From Lophium mytilinum (taxonomy: Eukaryota > Ascomycota > Dothideomycetes > Mytilinidiales > Mytilinidiaceae): a stretch of 64,000 bases of DNA. The translations under genes were made by a program, and so were the position numbers. The stretch lies in the NCBI GenBank assembly GCA_010093605.1, contig MU004193.1, forward strand, positions 1-64,000. Direction: 5' to 3'. Shown here piece by piece: positions 32,437 to 42,169 of this stretch (the stretch's first letter is position 1; each line of letters starts with the position of its first letter). A model generated the notes under the pieces. That model saw only the letters and a program-made list of their open reading frames with translations, searched no databases and had not been told where the DNA came from.

Positions 32437-34481
32437 ATGGACCCAATGGAATGGAACTGGAGCGCTGAGTATCAAGATCACTACCGCATAATCGACAATA
32501 AGAATGGTAAGTAAAGTACTTGTCTACATGGCGCATAAGCTATCTGGCGGTCATATCTACGTTCGACGAAAATATACTAACTACGCAAGGTATAGGTCCA
32601 GCTTTATTGGTGTGGGCAAAGGCTACAATGCAACAGGCTGGAAAACCAGAGACTGACGATCATTCATTCGAGGGACGGAGAGACCGAGCTGATTCTACTT
32701 ATGGGTCGGCTGAATTAGCCCTTGCGAATGTCTCCGCGTATAAGGAGCCCTCAAAAAGTGCTGACGCCTTCCCTATGCCCCTCTCCGAACAAAGCGTAGA
32801 TACCGCATTGAGAGATCAAAAGACAGTGCGTCGTCGCCGGAGACAGGATCTGGTTTGCGATGCTTGTAGGGAACAGTGCAGTGCTTCTGACACCTCGTCC
32901 TGTACAAATTGCTCCATCCAAGGTCGCAAATGTCTCCTCACGAAAGAAGATGATATCGGAATGGTGTCCTCGATCGAGTACGTGTTTAGAAATGACTGTA
33001 TATCACCTATGCAAAGACTTAGATTGACGCTCAATAGACAGGTAGAAGACCTGAAAAGCCAATTGGCCGATACACAATGGGTAGCACAGAACTTACAAAG
33101 TCAAATAACCGAGGCGAACCAAGAAATCAATCAGCTGCGGTCGAGACTAGCCATACATGAGGAGGGCGTCTTGGAACCGCATCCACCACTCAATCGCGTG
33201 GACCTATTGAAGCCAGAAAGGCTGGAGGAGTTACTTGGTCCAACAAGGTCTACTTTTCCAAGCATCAAGAAAGACCCGTCTAAGAACCTTGATGAAGAAG
33301 ACTGCTCTATCAAGGCTTCGTCGTCCAAAAACCGCGAGACGCAACGACTGAGATCACATGCAGCCAGTCAGACGAATACCACCGACAGTGACAGTAAAGC
33401 CCATGGCGAGGTATCCAATGTGCCTCAGAACGCAAGAATATACGATCAGCAGCATCTTGAAACGCTCATATCTACACCTAGTTGCGCAATGGAGGACATA
33501 GATGTCGCTTCTAGCGGTTCGCGGTATACCCCCAGCAACGACCCGTCCAACGAGAGTAGTGATACAGACCACGACACGTCCAGTGGAAGCGAAACACCCG
33601 AGATTCTGGCCGCTAGTTCTGTTCACGTGTCCTACTTCACGACCATTATCGTCGAAATGCTCATGAGCGGCATTCGCTTCTTTTTCGACCGTGATTTAGG
33701 AGTCATTCAATGCACCAACGATTATAGTGAAAGATGTTCCGGCACAAAACGGCGACGTTGCTCCAACAACCCAGCCGGTGGCCAACGTACTAGCGAAGAT
33801 AGAATCACCGGCGATGACCAAAATGATGACAACAATAATGACGAGAATGATGAGGACAGAGACGCCAAAAGACGCAAATCAAATAGTGGAAGCCGTATTG
33901 TAAGGTCCAAGGAGAGATTCGCCTGTCCATACTTCAAGCGTGATCCACAAAAGCACAACTGTCGTCCATGTAATGGACCGGGATGGTCTGGAATTCACCA
34001 ACTGAAGTAGGTTCTATTGATTCTCAGTTTACTGTGATATGGGCATTAATATACCAATAGAGAGCATCTTTATCGAAGGCACAGCGTTCACCCGTGTCCG
34101 AGATGCTACGTGGATCTGAAGTCAGAAGAGGCGCTAGGCCTGCATTTACAGGCAGAGCAGATCTGCGTGAGAGGGATAATTCAACCAAGCGAAGGTGTAG
34201 ACAGGGCGAAGAGATCGAAACTAGAGAGTCGCAAAGGTTTGTCAAAAAAGTCTGACGTCGAAAAATGGGAGATGATCTACCAAATATTATTTCCGGAAGA
34301 CGACAGCAGCGACATGCCTAGTCCATGTAAGTGATTTCTATGGCGGATCTGGTTGCAACTGTGCTAACTAAATCAATGTTGAGTCTATGATGGAGCGAAC
34401 AACTCTACAGGTGGCAGTGACCCCGTATTTCGATTCGAGCGATACTGCCGACGCGAGCTTCCGCGACGGATTCGAACATAG
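32437..34481 (+). CDS. Tandem fungal zinc-finger protein, paralogue C (stop-truncated)
   Basis: Join of 32437-32506, 32590-34006, 34061-34326 and 34384-34481, 616 residues. A short first exon (MDPMEWNWSAEYQDHYRI) is spliced to a basic run and a Zn2Cys6-like finger, CDACREQC-x7-CTNCSIQGRKC. In that finger the second and third Cys are only 3 residues apart instead of 6, so the usual basic recognition stretch is missing. A coiled coil follows (about residues 180-230, LNRQVEDLKSQLADTQW). The shared FFFDRDLGVIQCTND, the acidic/basic stretch and both core fingers (CPYFKRDPQKHNCRPC..., CPRCYVDLKSEEALGLHLQ...C) are intact. A TAG at 34479-34481 interrupts RREL PRRIRT / LEKIIERY. The same frame then stays open to 35111 and keeps family similarity (SSQIENIVRECYDEVASTFQ), so the stop cuts ~209 residues. 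Confidence 0.78.
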
Positions 34482-35111
34482 CTAGAGAAAATCATCGAGA
34501 GATACGTCCAGAAGCACAGCGGAAACATGAGCAGCCAAATCGAAAACATCGTACGAGAATGCTATGATGAAGTAGCGTCGACCTTCCAGGTTCAAGGAAC
34601 ATCTCGCGCAGGCCATAATTCGCCGCTACAGGACTTAGCTGAGACTAGAATGGAACCTTCTGCACCAGTGGATACAACCCATGATTCACACAGTTTTGTT
34701 GATCCCAGCCAATTTATTGTTCCCGAACTCTCTTTCCAGAACTTCGATTTTATCGGCCTGGAACCCTTCGCGTCATCTTTCAACGTTGACGATCAAACAA
34801 ACCAGAAACACCCAGACTCATTTGACTGCTTCAGAGGCTCTCATGACTTGCCTGGGGGCATAGACCTTCCCCCTTTCAGCTTTGACGACCCCATGGTTCC
34901 CTACCAAAGCTCTTGCCCAAAGACCTGTGGTAGCTTAAACTTGTCATCTTCCACAGATCTATCCATGGAGCCGAACGTGGAGCAGGAGATGGGGGGATCT
35001 GGCATTATCGCTCACAAGGCAGTTCCTGGGATTACTCCGCAGGAAAAGCCAGGGAAAGAGGGAATCGTCCTGAATGTGGTGGATCAGCCGCAACCAGAGC
35101 TTGGAGGTTAG
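34482..35111 (+). other. Conserved in-frame extension after the TAG of paralogue C
   Basis: 209 codons in the frame of paralogue C, ending in TAG at 35109-35111. The first part aligns with the equivalent C-terminal region of A (QIESTIRECYGDVVSAFQ there, QIENIVRECYDEVASTFQ here); the rest is an acidic, Pro/Ser-rich tail like those of A and B. It is either a recently silenced C-terminus or reached by stop readthrough. Confidence 0.7.
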
Positions 35112-35991
35112 TGACGATGATGCACTCCAGAACATTTTAATACTGCTGTGTCTTGCAAAATGTCTACGCAAAGTTTTTCGTCGTCGTTTGACGTGGTTCA
35201 GCGGATTTTTGAACGTTAAAATGAGTTTCCAAGTTCCTGAAAGCTTGAATTGGTCGGATTTCACATACTGCCAGTCGGCCCACTTCGGTGCGTCCTGCCA
35301 ATTTGGCACCAGATGAAAGGTTACTAACGAAGATTCGAACTCATATTTGGAGGCGAACCATAGCCGCACGTCCGAAAATGAGTACGAACGCAATGTTCTT
35401 GACTTCAAAGACTTCGCCGTATCAAGGAAGACATACGTACAAATGCCTGCTAGTGACTCCTGCTCAACGGCTTCACATTGACTCCTCAACCCTTCGAATA
35501 CAATGACAAGCTAGAAGTCTATACACACCTTTTTACTACTTCCGGGGGTACCCTCGTCAGAGTTCAAACAACTAGGCGCGATGTCAAGTTCCAGACAGTG
35601 CAAATCAGAGGGCTGTTTAACTCGCTGCCTACTGACTAGCTGGGCCACTCCTGTCAGTGGTATCAAGCGAACAAAACTGAAACCAAATAGTAACAGATTT
35701 GTGTGCACAGATATATGACACAGTGCTGCAAAAGCTTGAGGTCCATCAAGCCGGGTGCAGGATGATGCATAGGTAATCACGGCTACCATCGCTCACGCCT
35801 TGAGTCGGTGATGTCCGGAGACGGGTTTGGCCGATCTTGCATGTTTTCACCTTCATGTATAAACTTCGTGTGCCTACACTAGCGTCTTCTCAAACACACA
35901 AACATTTCTTTATTGTCACAAGAAAAGCACGCTTGACCTTGTTAGCTGGGTTTCTTGAAGAACTGCAAGATCGAACTGTCTCCCTCCCGCC
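35112..35991. other. Intergenic with dispersed repeat family 2
   Basis: Contains copy 2 of dispersed repeat family 2 (35571-35720) and the upstream region of the Gfd2-like gene. No other gene is seen. Confidence 0.5.
35571..35720 (+). repeat. Dispersed repeat family 2, copy 2
   Basis: Counterpart of 11613-11762: CTAGGCGCGATGTCAAGTTCC, then GCTGTTTAACTCGCTGCC, ACTAGCTGGGCCACTCCT and AGATATATGAC in the same order. It is a noncoding element of unknown class, in the same orientation. Confidence 0.65.
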
Positions 35992-37350
35992 ATGCCAGAA
36001 ATCGCGGAAGATCTCCCTAGACATGTAGGCAAGCTGCTCATGCGCCATGGCGACTTGCTCGAAGAGAGCCGACCGGAGAATGCTCTACCTGGAACTGAGG
36101 CCCCGGACGATGGTCCCGCTGAGGGCACCGAGAGGGCCAACATTGTTACCGGGTTCGATTCAGCGATGAAAGCAGACCCACTGCCCCGACTTGAAGCGGA
36201 GAAACTCCTAGAAGTCGCTCTGGGCCTCAAGTTCTCCTCTCTCGGGCCATCAAGAGGTGGCATCAAACGCTGGGCTTCCCCAGCCCGCGAAGATTTCGCA
36301 AAGGCGTAAGTTTCACCCTTGCTTCTTTGCATCGTGAACCCCCTTGTCTCACAAAACTCTAGTCACCCTAATATTGCGCATAACGCCGTCTTTGTCTCGA
36401 TCGACTTCGAGAGCCTTTCCTGGATGGACGACACCGGACACCCTCAGTACGGCAAGATCACGGAGCTAGGGCTTGCTTTCCTCGACACGCGAGCGCTGAA
36501 GGATGTTGATGAGCCGACCGAGTGGGTCGAACAAACCCGTGCAAAGCATTATATCGTCGACGAGTACGCCCATCTCCGGCCGATGGTCGTGGATAAACGA
36601 AAGCATTCTCTCGACAATGCCGACAAGTTCGACTACGGAACTAGCGAGATCGTGCCATCCAGAACTCTCGGTGATATTTTGAAGAACGCATTGCGTATCC
36701 CGGATGACGCTGCATCGAATGCTGAGAACGAGAACGCGGAGATCAAGTACCGCCCAATCATCCTTGTCGCCCACGCGTACCAGAACGAGGACAAATACCT
36801 ACGCAGTGAGCTCGATATCTCTGCTGCCGACCTTGACGAGATCTACGCCATTATCGATACTCAGGTCATGATGTGCGGGAAGGGGCAGAAGGCACCTGGC
36901 CTTCGTCAGTTACTGGAGAACAGGTACGGTATGCATCCCGTGAATATGCATAACGGCGGCAACGACGCGGTGTATACTCTCGTCTTGGTCTTGGCGCACG
37001 CGGCGAGGAAGGGTTGCGGAGTGGAAGAAAAAGGCGGAGTTGTGGATGAGTGGCTTAACGCCCTAAAAATAAAGATTGCAGAAGAAGCTGGGGGCAGATG
37101 TGAAAACTGTGGTGGGCTTGGGCATTCGGACGAAGCGTGTAAGGAGCCAAAGGGAGCAGGGCTGCATGATGTTGCAAAAGCTCTTGCCGGGCTGAGGCTG
37201 GACAGGGCCGACGCTGTGCAGGAGTTCGAGCGTACGGTATGTGCTGCTTCCCCTGAGCCTGCAGAAGCTGATACGCTTGGCACTAAGGCTGAAGGGTCTG
37301 GTGTCCCGGATGATAAAGAGAAAGGCGAAGTTCTACCGAAGCTGGAGTGA
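35992..37350 (+). CDS. Gfd2/YDR514C-like DEDDh exonuclease-fold protein
   Basis: Join of 35992-36305 and 36363-37350, 433 residues, one 57-bp intron. After an acidic N-terminal region comes an RNase-H-like fold. AVFVSIDFESLSW gives the first Asp/Glu pair (DxE), followed by GKITELGLAFLDT, ILVAHAYQNEDKYL (second Asp), IIDTQVMM and MHNGGNDAVYT, matching the His-x4-Asp of the DEDDh class. This arrangement is that of the fungal Gfd2/YDR514C-like family, whose yeast member Gfd2 is linked genetically to mRNA export. A CCHC-like knuckle, CENCGGLGHSDEAC, lies near residue 365 and suggests nucleic-acid contact. Key acidic residues look present, so nuclease activity is possible but not established for the family. 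Confidence 0.82.
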
Positions 37351-38564
37351 AGGGACAAAAAGGTTGAATGTTGAGCTAATAACAGGCCGAGTAGCTCAGC
37401 TTTCGTTAGATCCCGGACTACAAAGCACGCCCTTGCGGCATGTACTTTTTCTCCTTGTGAAAAGATGACCCTGGTCATACTTTCTTATATCGCGACTATA
37501 TTGTAGTTCCCTGGATGCTTGCTTGCCACTGTTAGAGGTGCTTTAATACAGTTTCATAGATCAGAATTCGTCCGCCTATCTCTAGGCTCGAATCATAGAG
37601 GAGCGGAATACGTAGCTCTTTGCGCCTATTCGGAACTCCCTTAATCTCTGCCATAATTCAAATCGGAAGTTCTAGTGCCAATATAGTGGACTCACATGGG
37701 TAAATCTTGGCAAGCCTTGGTTTGAGCTGAGCCTTGTACGGGATGGCGTCAGCACAGCTTCTTACCAACGTCAAACGATATTGGGCAATACCTTTGAGCT
37801 CGGGTCAGATACATGATGAGCCACCTTCTCGATATGTGTTTCGTATCTTGTCTTCTTCCAGTCATTTCAAATTCAAGAAAGAGTGAATGAAAAAGGTAAA
37901 TGTAAAATGCGGTGGACTTTGCAAGGAGCACGTAATGCGAACTACACTATGCGGAATTTCAATCGCAGGCGTATTCAACTAGATTGGCTCCTCCTTCAGC
38001 CTCAGATTATCCATTCTCGAGATGATTAGAAAGTCGGAGGTGGTGGTGGCGAAGGCGGGCTGAGTGCCTTGGCATCTTGGCATCTATCCGTCAGCTCCCA
38101 TTTCGTACAGGCTGAGAGCTGTAGTTTGTGAAATCTCTGCCTGCGCCACCAGGAAACAAGCTCATCTCAAATCTCTTCCGCCGTTGAGGCGTTTTGCTTT
38201 CCGTCTTCGGTGAAGTCGGCTTGGCGTCTGACGATTTACGGACGCCCTCTTCTTCCCCATCTGTATTTCTCATCCATTTCTCAGCCCAGCACGGGGGCCC
38301 TTAACCTTGGTATAAGCTTAATGTAAGTGCTGATGGCACTGATTTTAGAGCTACACGCTCGTTATCGAAGACTGGCAGAGATATAAAATGAAAGCTTCGT
38401 CGTCCCCAAGAGCATCATCATCACAACAGTTCAATACAACTTCAAGCCCACCTTTCCTAGTATCTCCATATCTTCACTCACTAGAATCTCCTTTTATTCT
38501 TTTCCTATCAAACCCCAACCACTCACTACCTTCAAACCCACCGACCAACCAATCAATCCTCAAA
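37351..38564. other. Intergenic, ends in promoter of secreted-protein gene
   Basis: 1.2 kb without a convincing gene. The right end contains a TATA-like element (38382-38388) and a long CT-rich leader before the ATG at 38565. Confidence 0.5.
38382..38388 (+). promoter_or_regulatory. TATA-like element
   Basis: TATAAAA lies 177 bp before the ATG of the small secreted protein. It is followed by CATCATCATCACAACAG and a pyrimidine-rich leader typical of strongly expressed fungal genes. Confidence 0.4.
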
Positions 38565-38975
38565 ATGAAGTCCTTCGCCACCATCGCCCTCACCATCCTC
38601 GTCGCCGCTACCACCATCTCCGCCCGTCCCAACACCATGGAGCGCCGGCAGACCGCCGTCCAGAAGGTCAGCGTCCAACTCACCAACGACCGCACTGGCA
38701 GCAGCGGTGTCTTCAACGCGGCTCTCAACAACGGCGCCGTTCCCATTGTCGATCTCTTCCTCGGCACCGGTGTCGATTTCGGCGGCGTCGTACTTGCCTC
38801 CAGCGCGCAATTTGTTGGCACCATTCTACCCGGCGCGGCTTGTGTCATCAAGGGCAATGATGGGCGGGTGTTTGGGGATATCAATGACCGCAAGACGTTT
38901 ACCGATTTGGATGGGGATGCGGGCATCGCGATCCCGCAGAACTTGAACGATGCTACTTTGGAGTGCCAGCTATGA
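38565..38975 (+). CDS. Small secreted protein, candidate effector-like
   Basis: A single exon of 136 residues. The frame extends upstream to an ATG at 38388, but that part is Ser/Pro-rich and reads as a leader; MKSFATIALTILVAATTISA at 38565 is a clean signal peptide (cut near residue 20, before RPNTMERR, where a Kex2-like ERR follows). The mature part has two Cys (AACVIKG and the C-terminal LECQL), which could form one disulfide. It is rich in small residues, with an FGDINDRKTFTDLDGDAGI segment. No enzymatic motif is seen. Length, signal and leader fit a secreted surface or effector-type protein; the function is unknown. Confidence 0.75.
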   Translation: MKSFATIALTILVAATTISARPNTMERRQTAVQKVSVQLTNDRTGSSGVFNAALNNGAVPIVDLFLGTGVDFGGVVLASSAQFVGTILPGAACVIKGNDGRVFGDINDRKTFTDLDGDAGIAIPQNLNDATLECQL

Positions 38976-39244
38976 GGAGTACGGTTGTGGGACGGGATAT
39001 TGGGGGTGGTCAGGTGTTCAGACGTTTCTGCATTGGGTTTGGGTCACGGTTGCATAGCGGGTTTTGCATTTAGGGCATTTGATTTTCTGTCATTAGAGTA
39101 GATGGTATCATTATGATAAGAGCCTTTGACTTCGATTCGCTCGTCTGAGTATCTCGGAACTTACGCGTATCATTAGGGGACACTTAACACCTACAGAACC
39201 TTGTGAAGAGGAAACGCGGTCGGCGATCCCAGTTGATCTAAGCA

Positions 39245-40318
39245 CTACACGGTGAAGCAGGCCTTAAAATTCAATAGCATTATTTGCGTAAAACTCCGCC
39301 CTTGCCACTGTCTCCATCGAATGCTCGCAACAATTTGCTCGATCTCCGCGTGGTTTTCTTTCCAGAAGTCGTAGAAACTGTCAGCCAATGGCACCTCCTT
39401 AGACTTGTACGCGCCGTGAACAGCGTCAAAGGTTTTCCAAATATTCTTCAGCACATTCTTATTTCTTAACGACACGGCAGATCCACGCCCTTGTCGTGAT
39501 ATGGGTGTTTTCTTTATCTTATTGGACGCTGTCTCGACGCCTCGAAGAATGCATGTCGTGATTGCATGCGGCGGGTCGGTCCGAGTCAGGGCTATTGCTT
39601 TGACGAGATTCGCTGAAGCTCGATCCATGAAACACTTGCCGTCTGTATATGCTTCCAGCTCCGCACCATAATCGAGGAGCATATTCACCAGTTTTGCAAG
39701 CTCAGCCATGTCGCCCTCTCTCATATCACGCCATGTTAGGTGATTCAACTCGTCGAATTTGACGATTGCTCCTTTCTGTATTAGCAGATCGATGAGCTTC
39801 GTACGTGGTACCACACTCCGCCCTTGGACCTCAAGCATCCAGCTCTCGTCCAGCGCATCCGACCTCGCCAACGCGCCATACTCAATCAACAAAGATGCTG
39901 TCTCGGGTTGGACATGAGCGAGGGCTATGTCGAGTGGGGATTTCTCTGGCCCTCCGTCCGAGTCCCGACATCGCAGATTTACATCTGCACCTTGTTCCAG
40001 GAGCTCCTGAATCAAATCCAGATAGTCACCGCCTCTTTGGTAGATAATTTGATGGAGGATTGGCCACCTGTTTAGGGTGTGATAGTCTAATAGACCAGGT
40101 GTCACCACTGTAACGTGATGTAACATGAGACACCGTAAATGCGGGAATTTGCGGCATTTGATGGCCCACGAGAGCTCTCCAATCGCACGCGCTGAAACGT
40201 CAACTTTCAGCAGGTCATGGTATCTGACGCTGGTTCTGCAGAACCTGCTTAGCGAGATACTGTCAAGGTCCTTCGCAATCTCGAAGATCAGCTCGTTGGG
40301 GAGTTTCCAGAACGGCAT
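39245..40318 (-). CDS. F-box/ankyrin protein with C-terminal CaaX-like end, paralogue 1
   Basis: A single exon, 357 residues from the ATG at 40318 (FWKLPNELIFEIAKDL). The F-box-like segment LPNELIFEIAKDLDSISLSRFCRTS is followed by ankyrin-type repeats (LIQELLEQGADVNLRCRD, SPLDIALAHVQPETASLLIEYGAL, LVNMLLDYGAELEAYTDG). A family-specific tail follows: TFDAVHGAYKSKEVPLADSF then FWKENHAEIEQI. The last four residues are C-F-T-V, a possible prenylation box. The protein at 40946-42169 is a clear paralogue with the same tail, so the pair is a tandem duplication. F-box proteins usually bring substrates to SCF ubiquitin ligases; targets are unknown. Confidence 0.8.
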   Translation of the reverse strand: MPFWKLPNELIFEIAKDLDSISLSRFCRTSVRYHDLLKVDVSARAIGELSWAIKCRKFPHLRCLMLHHVTVVTPGLLDYHTLNRWPILHQIIYQRGGDYLDLIQELLEQGADVNLRCRDSDGGPEKSPLDIALAHVQPETASLLIEYGALARSDALDESWMLEVQGRSVVPRTKLIDLLIQKGAIVKFDELNHLTWRDMREGDMAELAKLVNMLLDYGAELEAYTDGKCFMDRASANLVKAIALTRTDPPHAITTCILRGVETASNKIKKTPISRQGRGSAVSLRNKNVLKNIWKTFDAVHGAYKSKEVPLADSFYDFWKENHAEIEQIVASIRWRQWQGRSFTQIMLLNFKACFTV

Positions 40319-40945
40319 GATTATTTTCAACAGCTATGGACCAACTTTTATCGCGTTTCACTTCATCCAAGCTCTTCATAAGAACGAATCAAACCTAGGC
40401 ATAGAGAGTTTGTGGATCATTTCCAGGCGCGTGTCATGCGCCCATAGAACATGAGCAAACCACTTTTCGAAGGGTTTGGCAGGCTTCCAAGTCTTGGCAG
40501 GCAATCATGACCTTCATTTCAACTAGTTCTAGAGCCTTGTAGCATTCATTGGGCAGGATCTCGTGCAACCTCGTTCAGTCGGTCAAGACTCGGCGTGAGC
40601 ATCAGTTGTAGAATTAAGCGCTAATTCGCACTAGCAGCCTCGCCTAGAGCGGAGAGGTCACGTGCAATAAGCCAAGGGTATCGCCACTGTGCGCTTTGAT
40701 CGGCATCCCATCAGGGTACCACAGTCGCGTGAACGTGTACTCTTTGAATTGTATGATATGTTTCACTTTCAGGGGCAGAAAGGAGCTTCCTAGCTGGTTA
40801 ATACGATGCGAATTGAATTTGGGATTGCCTCTCAGGCCAACTCAAGTACCATCACACGAGTGGAAGCAGAATCACGTGGTAATTCGGTTTCTCTGCCTCT
40901 ATCTATGTCTCTGTTTATCTGCCTACTGGGTTCACGGGTCCAATA
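40319..40945. other. Intergenic between the ankyrin paralogues
   Basis: 627 bp without an accepted gene. It should contain the promoter of paralogue 1 and the 3' flank of paralogue 2. Confidence 0.5.
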
Positions 40946-42169
40946 TCATAGAATACTGCAACAGCTTCCCGTGACTTCGGTTTTAACATCATCAATGATG
41001 ATTTCCTTCTTAACGGGCGTGAATCGCCTTAGTCGAAGAACAGTCTCAATCTCAGCATGATTTTCATTCCAGAACTTGCAGAAATCGTCGTCCATCGGGA
41101 CATGATTGGCCTCATACGCCTTGTGAATCGCTTTGAACAAATTCCATGGCGTTTCCAAAGCTGCCTCGTACGTGATGAAGCCCGGCCATCTGATTCCTCT
41201 TGGTTCCTTGTTCTCATCGTCCCAACCTTCCTGAACATACCTCAAGACGAACTTGGTGATTATATGCGGCGGACGCGCCAGGGCGATTGCTGTGAAGAAC
41301 TCTACGGTAGAATGCTGCAAGAAGTGCCGGCCGTAATGATCCCTTCGTTCCGGATCAGCACCATGCTCGATCAGAAAGGTGATCATATCAGCATTCTCTT
41401 CATGGCTTCGTGACCACGCTCCCTGCAATGCAACGCGTAAGACATTGACTGTCTCTCTAATCGACGTGGTGACGCAGTCATGCGGTTTGTTTCTGATGCC
41501 GTTTGGATCGGCTCCAAGCTGCAAGAGTTTGCGAATGAGCCGCATCTGATCCTGAAATGCGTCTGGCAAGGGTGGAAGATATTCCATGTCTTTACGCAAA
41601 ATAGCTCTACCAGTAACGGTTTTGATGAGATGCCTTGTGCGCGTTATGTAGAACGTGTCGGGTACGCTGTTCGGGGTGCCATACTCAATAAAGCAGCCCG
41701 ACTCGATCAGTAGCAGCGCTATCTTGAAATGTCCCTCTCTTATAGCCAGTGTCAGTGGTGGGCGAGTAAAGCTATACAGCCCCTTGTTAAGAAGCGTCGA
41801 CGTAGCTCCCGCATCTAGGAGCTGCCGAATGAGTGTAACATCTTCGTCACCTTTCTGGTGTATGACTTCGTTGAGGATTGGGAGTCTACGTGGAGAGTAA
41901 CACCCGTCAATGAGTTCTGGAGTGAGTCCATCAACGTTGTGAGCTAGAAGATGTCGTAGAGTTGGTATGCTTGGTTCCAGCAGAGCCCACCGAAGAGCGG
42001 TGATCTTTTCCCCATGATAGAGCCGGAGTGCATTCACGCGCTTGAAAAGATCGCTATCCAGAAGGTCGTGATATCTCCAGCTGACTCCAGACAGTCTACT
42101 TAGGGAAACATCGTCGAGATATTGACCGATCATAAGCACCAGCTCATTAGGTAGTGCCAGGAATGTCAT
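40946..42169 (-). CDS. F-box/ankyrin protein with CaaX end, paralogue 2
   Basis: A single exon, 407 residues from ATG at 42169. LPNELVLMIGQYLDDVSLSRLSG is the F-box-like start. Ankyrin-type units include LIRQLLDAGATSTLLNKG, PLTLAIREGHFKIALLLIES, LIRKLLQLGADPNGIRNK and MITFLIEHGADPERRDHY. The tail NLFKAIHKAYEANHVPMDD then FWNENHAEIETV matches paralogue 1. The C-terminus is GSCCSIL: C-S-I-L fits a CaaX box (Leu at X favours geranylgeranylation), and the adjacent Cys could be palmitoylated. Membrane anchoring is inference from the tetrapeptide. Confidence 0.82.
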   Translation of the reverse strand: MTFLALPNELVLMIGQYLDDVSLSRLSGVSWRYHDLLDSDLFKRVNALRLYHGEKITALRWALLEPSIPTLRHLLAHNVDGLTPELIDGCYSPRRLPILNEVIHQKGDEDVTLIRQLLDAGATSTLLNKGLYSFTRPPLTLAIREGHFKIALLLIESGCFIEYGTPNSVPDTFYITRTRHLIKTVTGRAILRKDMEYLPPLPDAFQDQMRLIRKLLQLGADPNGIRNKPHDCVTTSIRETVNVLRVALQGAWSRSHEENADMITFLIEHGADPERRDHYGRHFLQHSTVEFFTAIALARPPHIITKFVLRYVQEGWDDENKEPRGIRWPGFITYEAALETPWNLFKAIHKAYEANHVPMDDDFCKFWNENHAEIETVLRLRRFTPVKKEIIIDDVKTEVTGSCCSIL

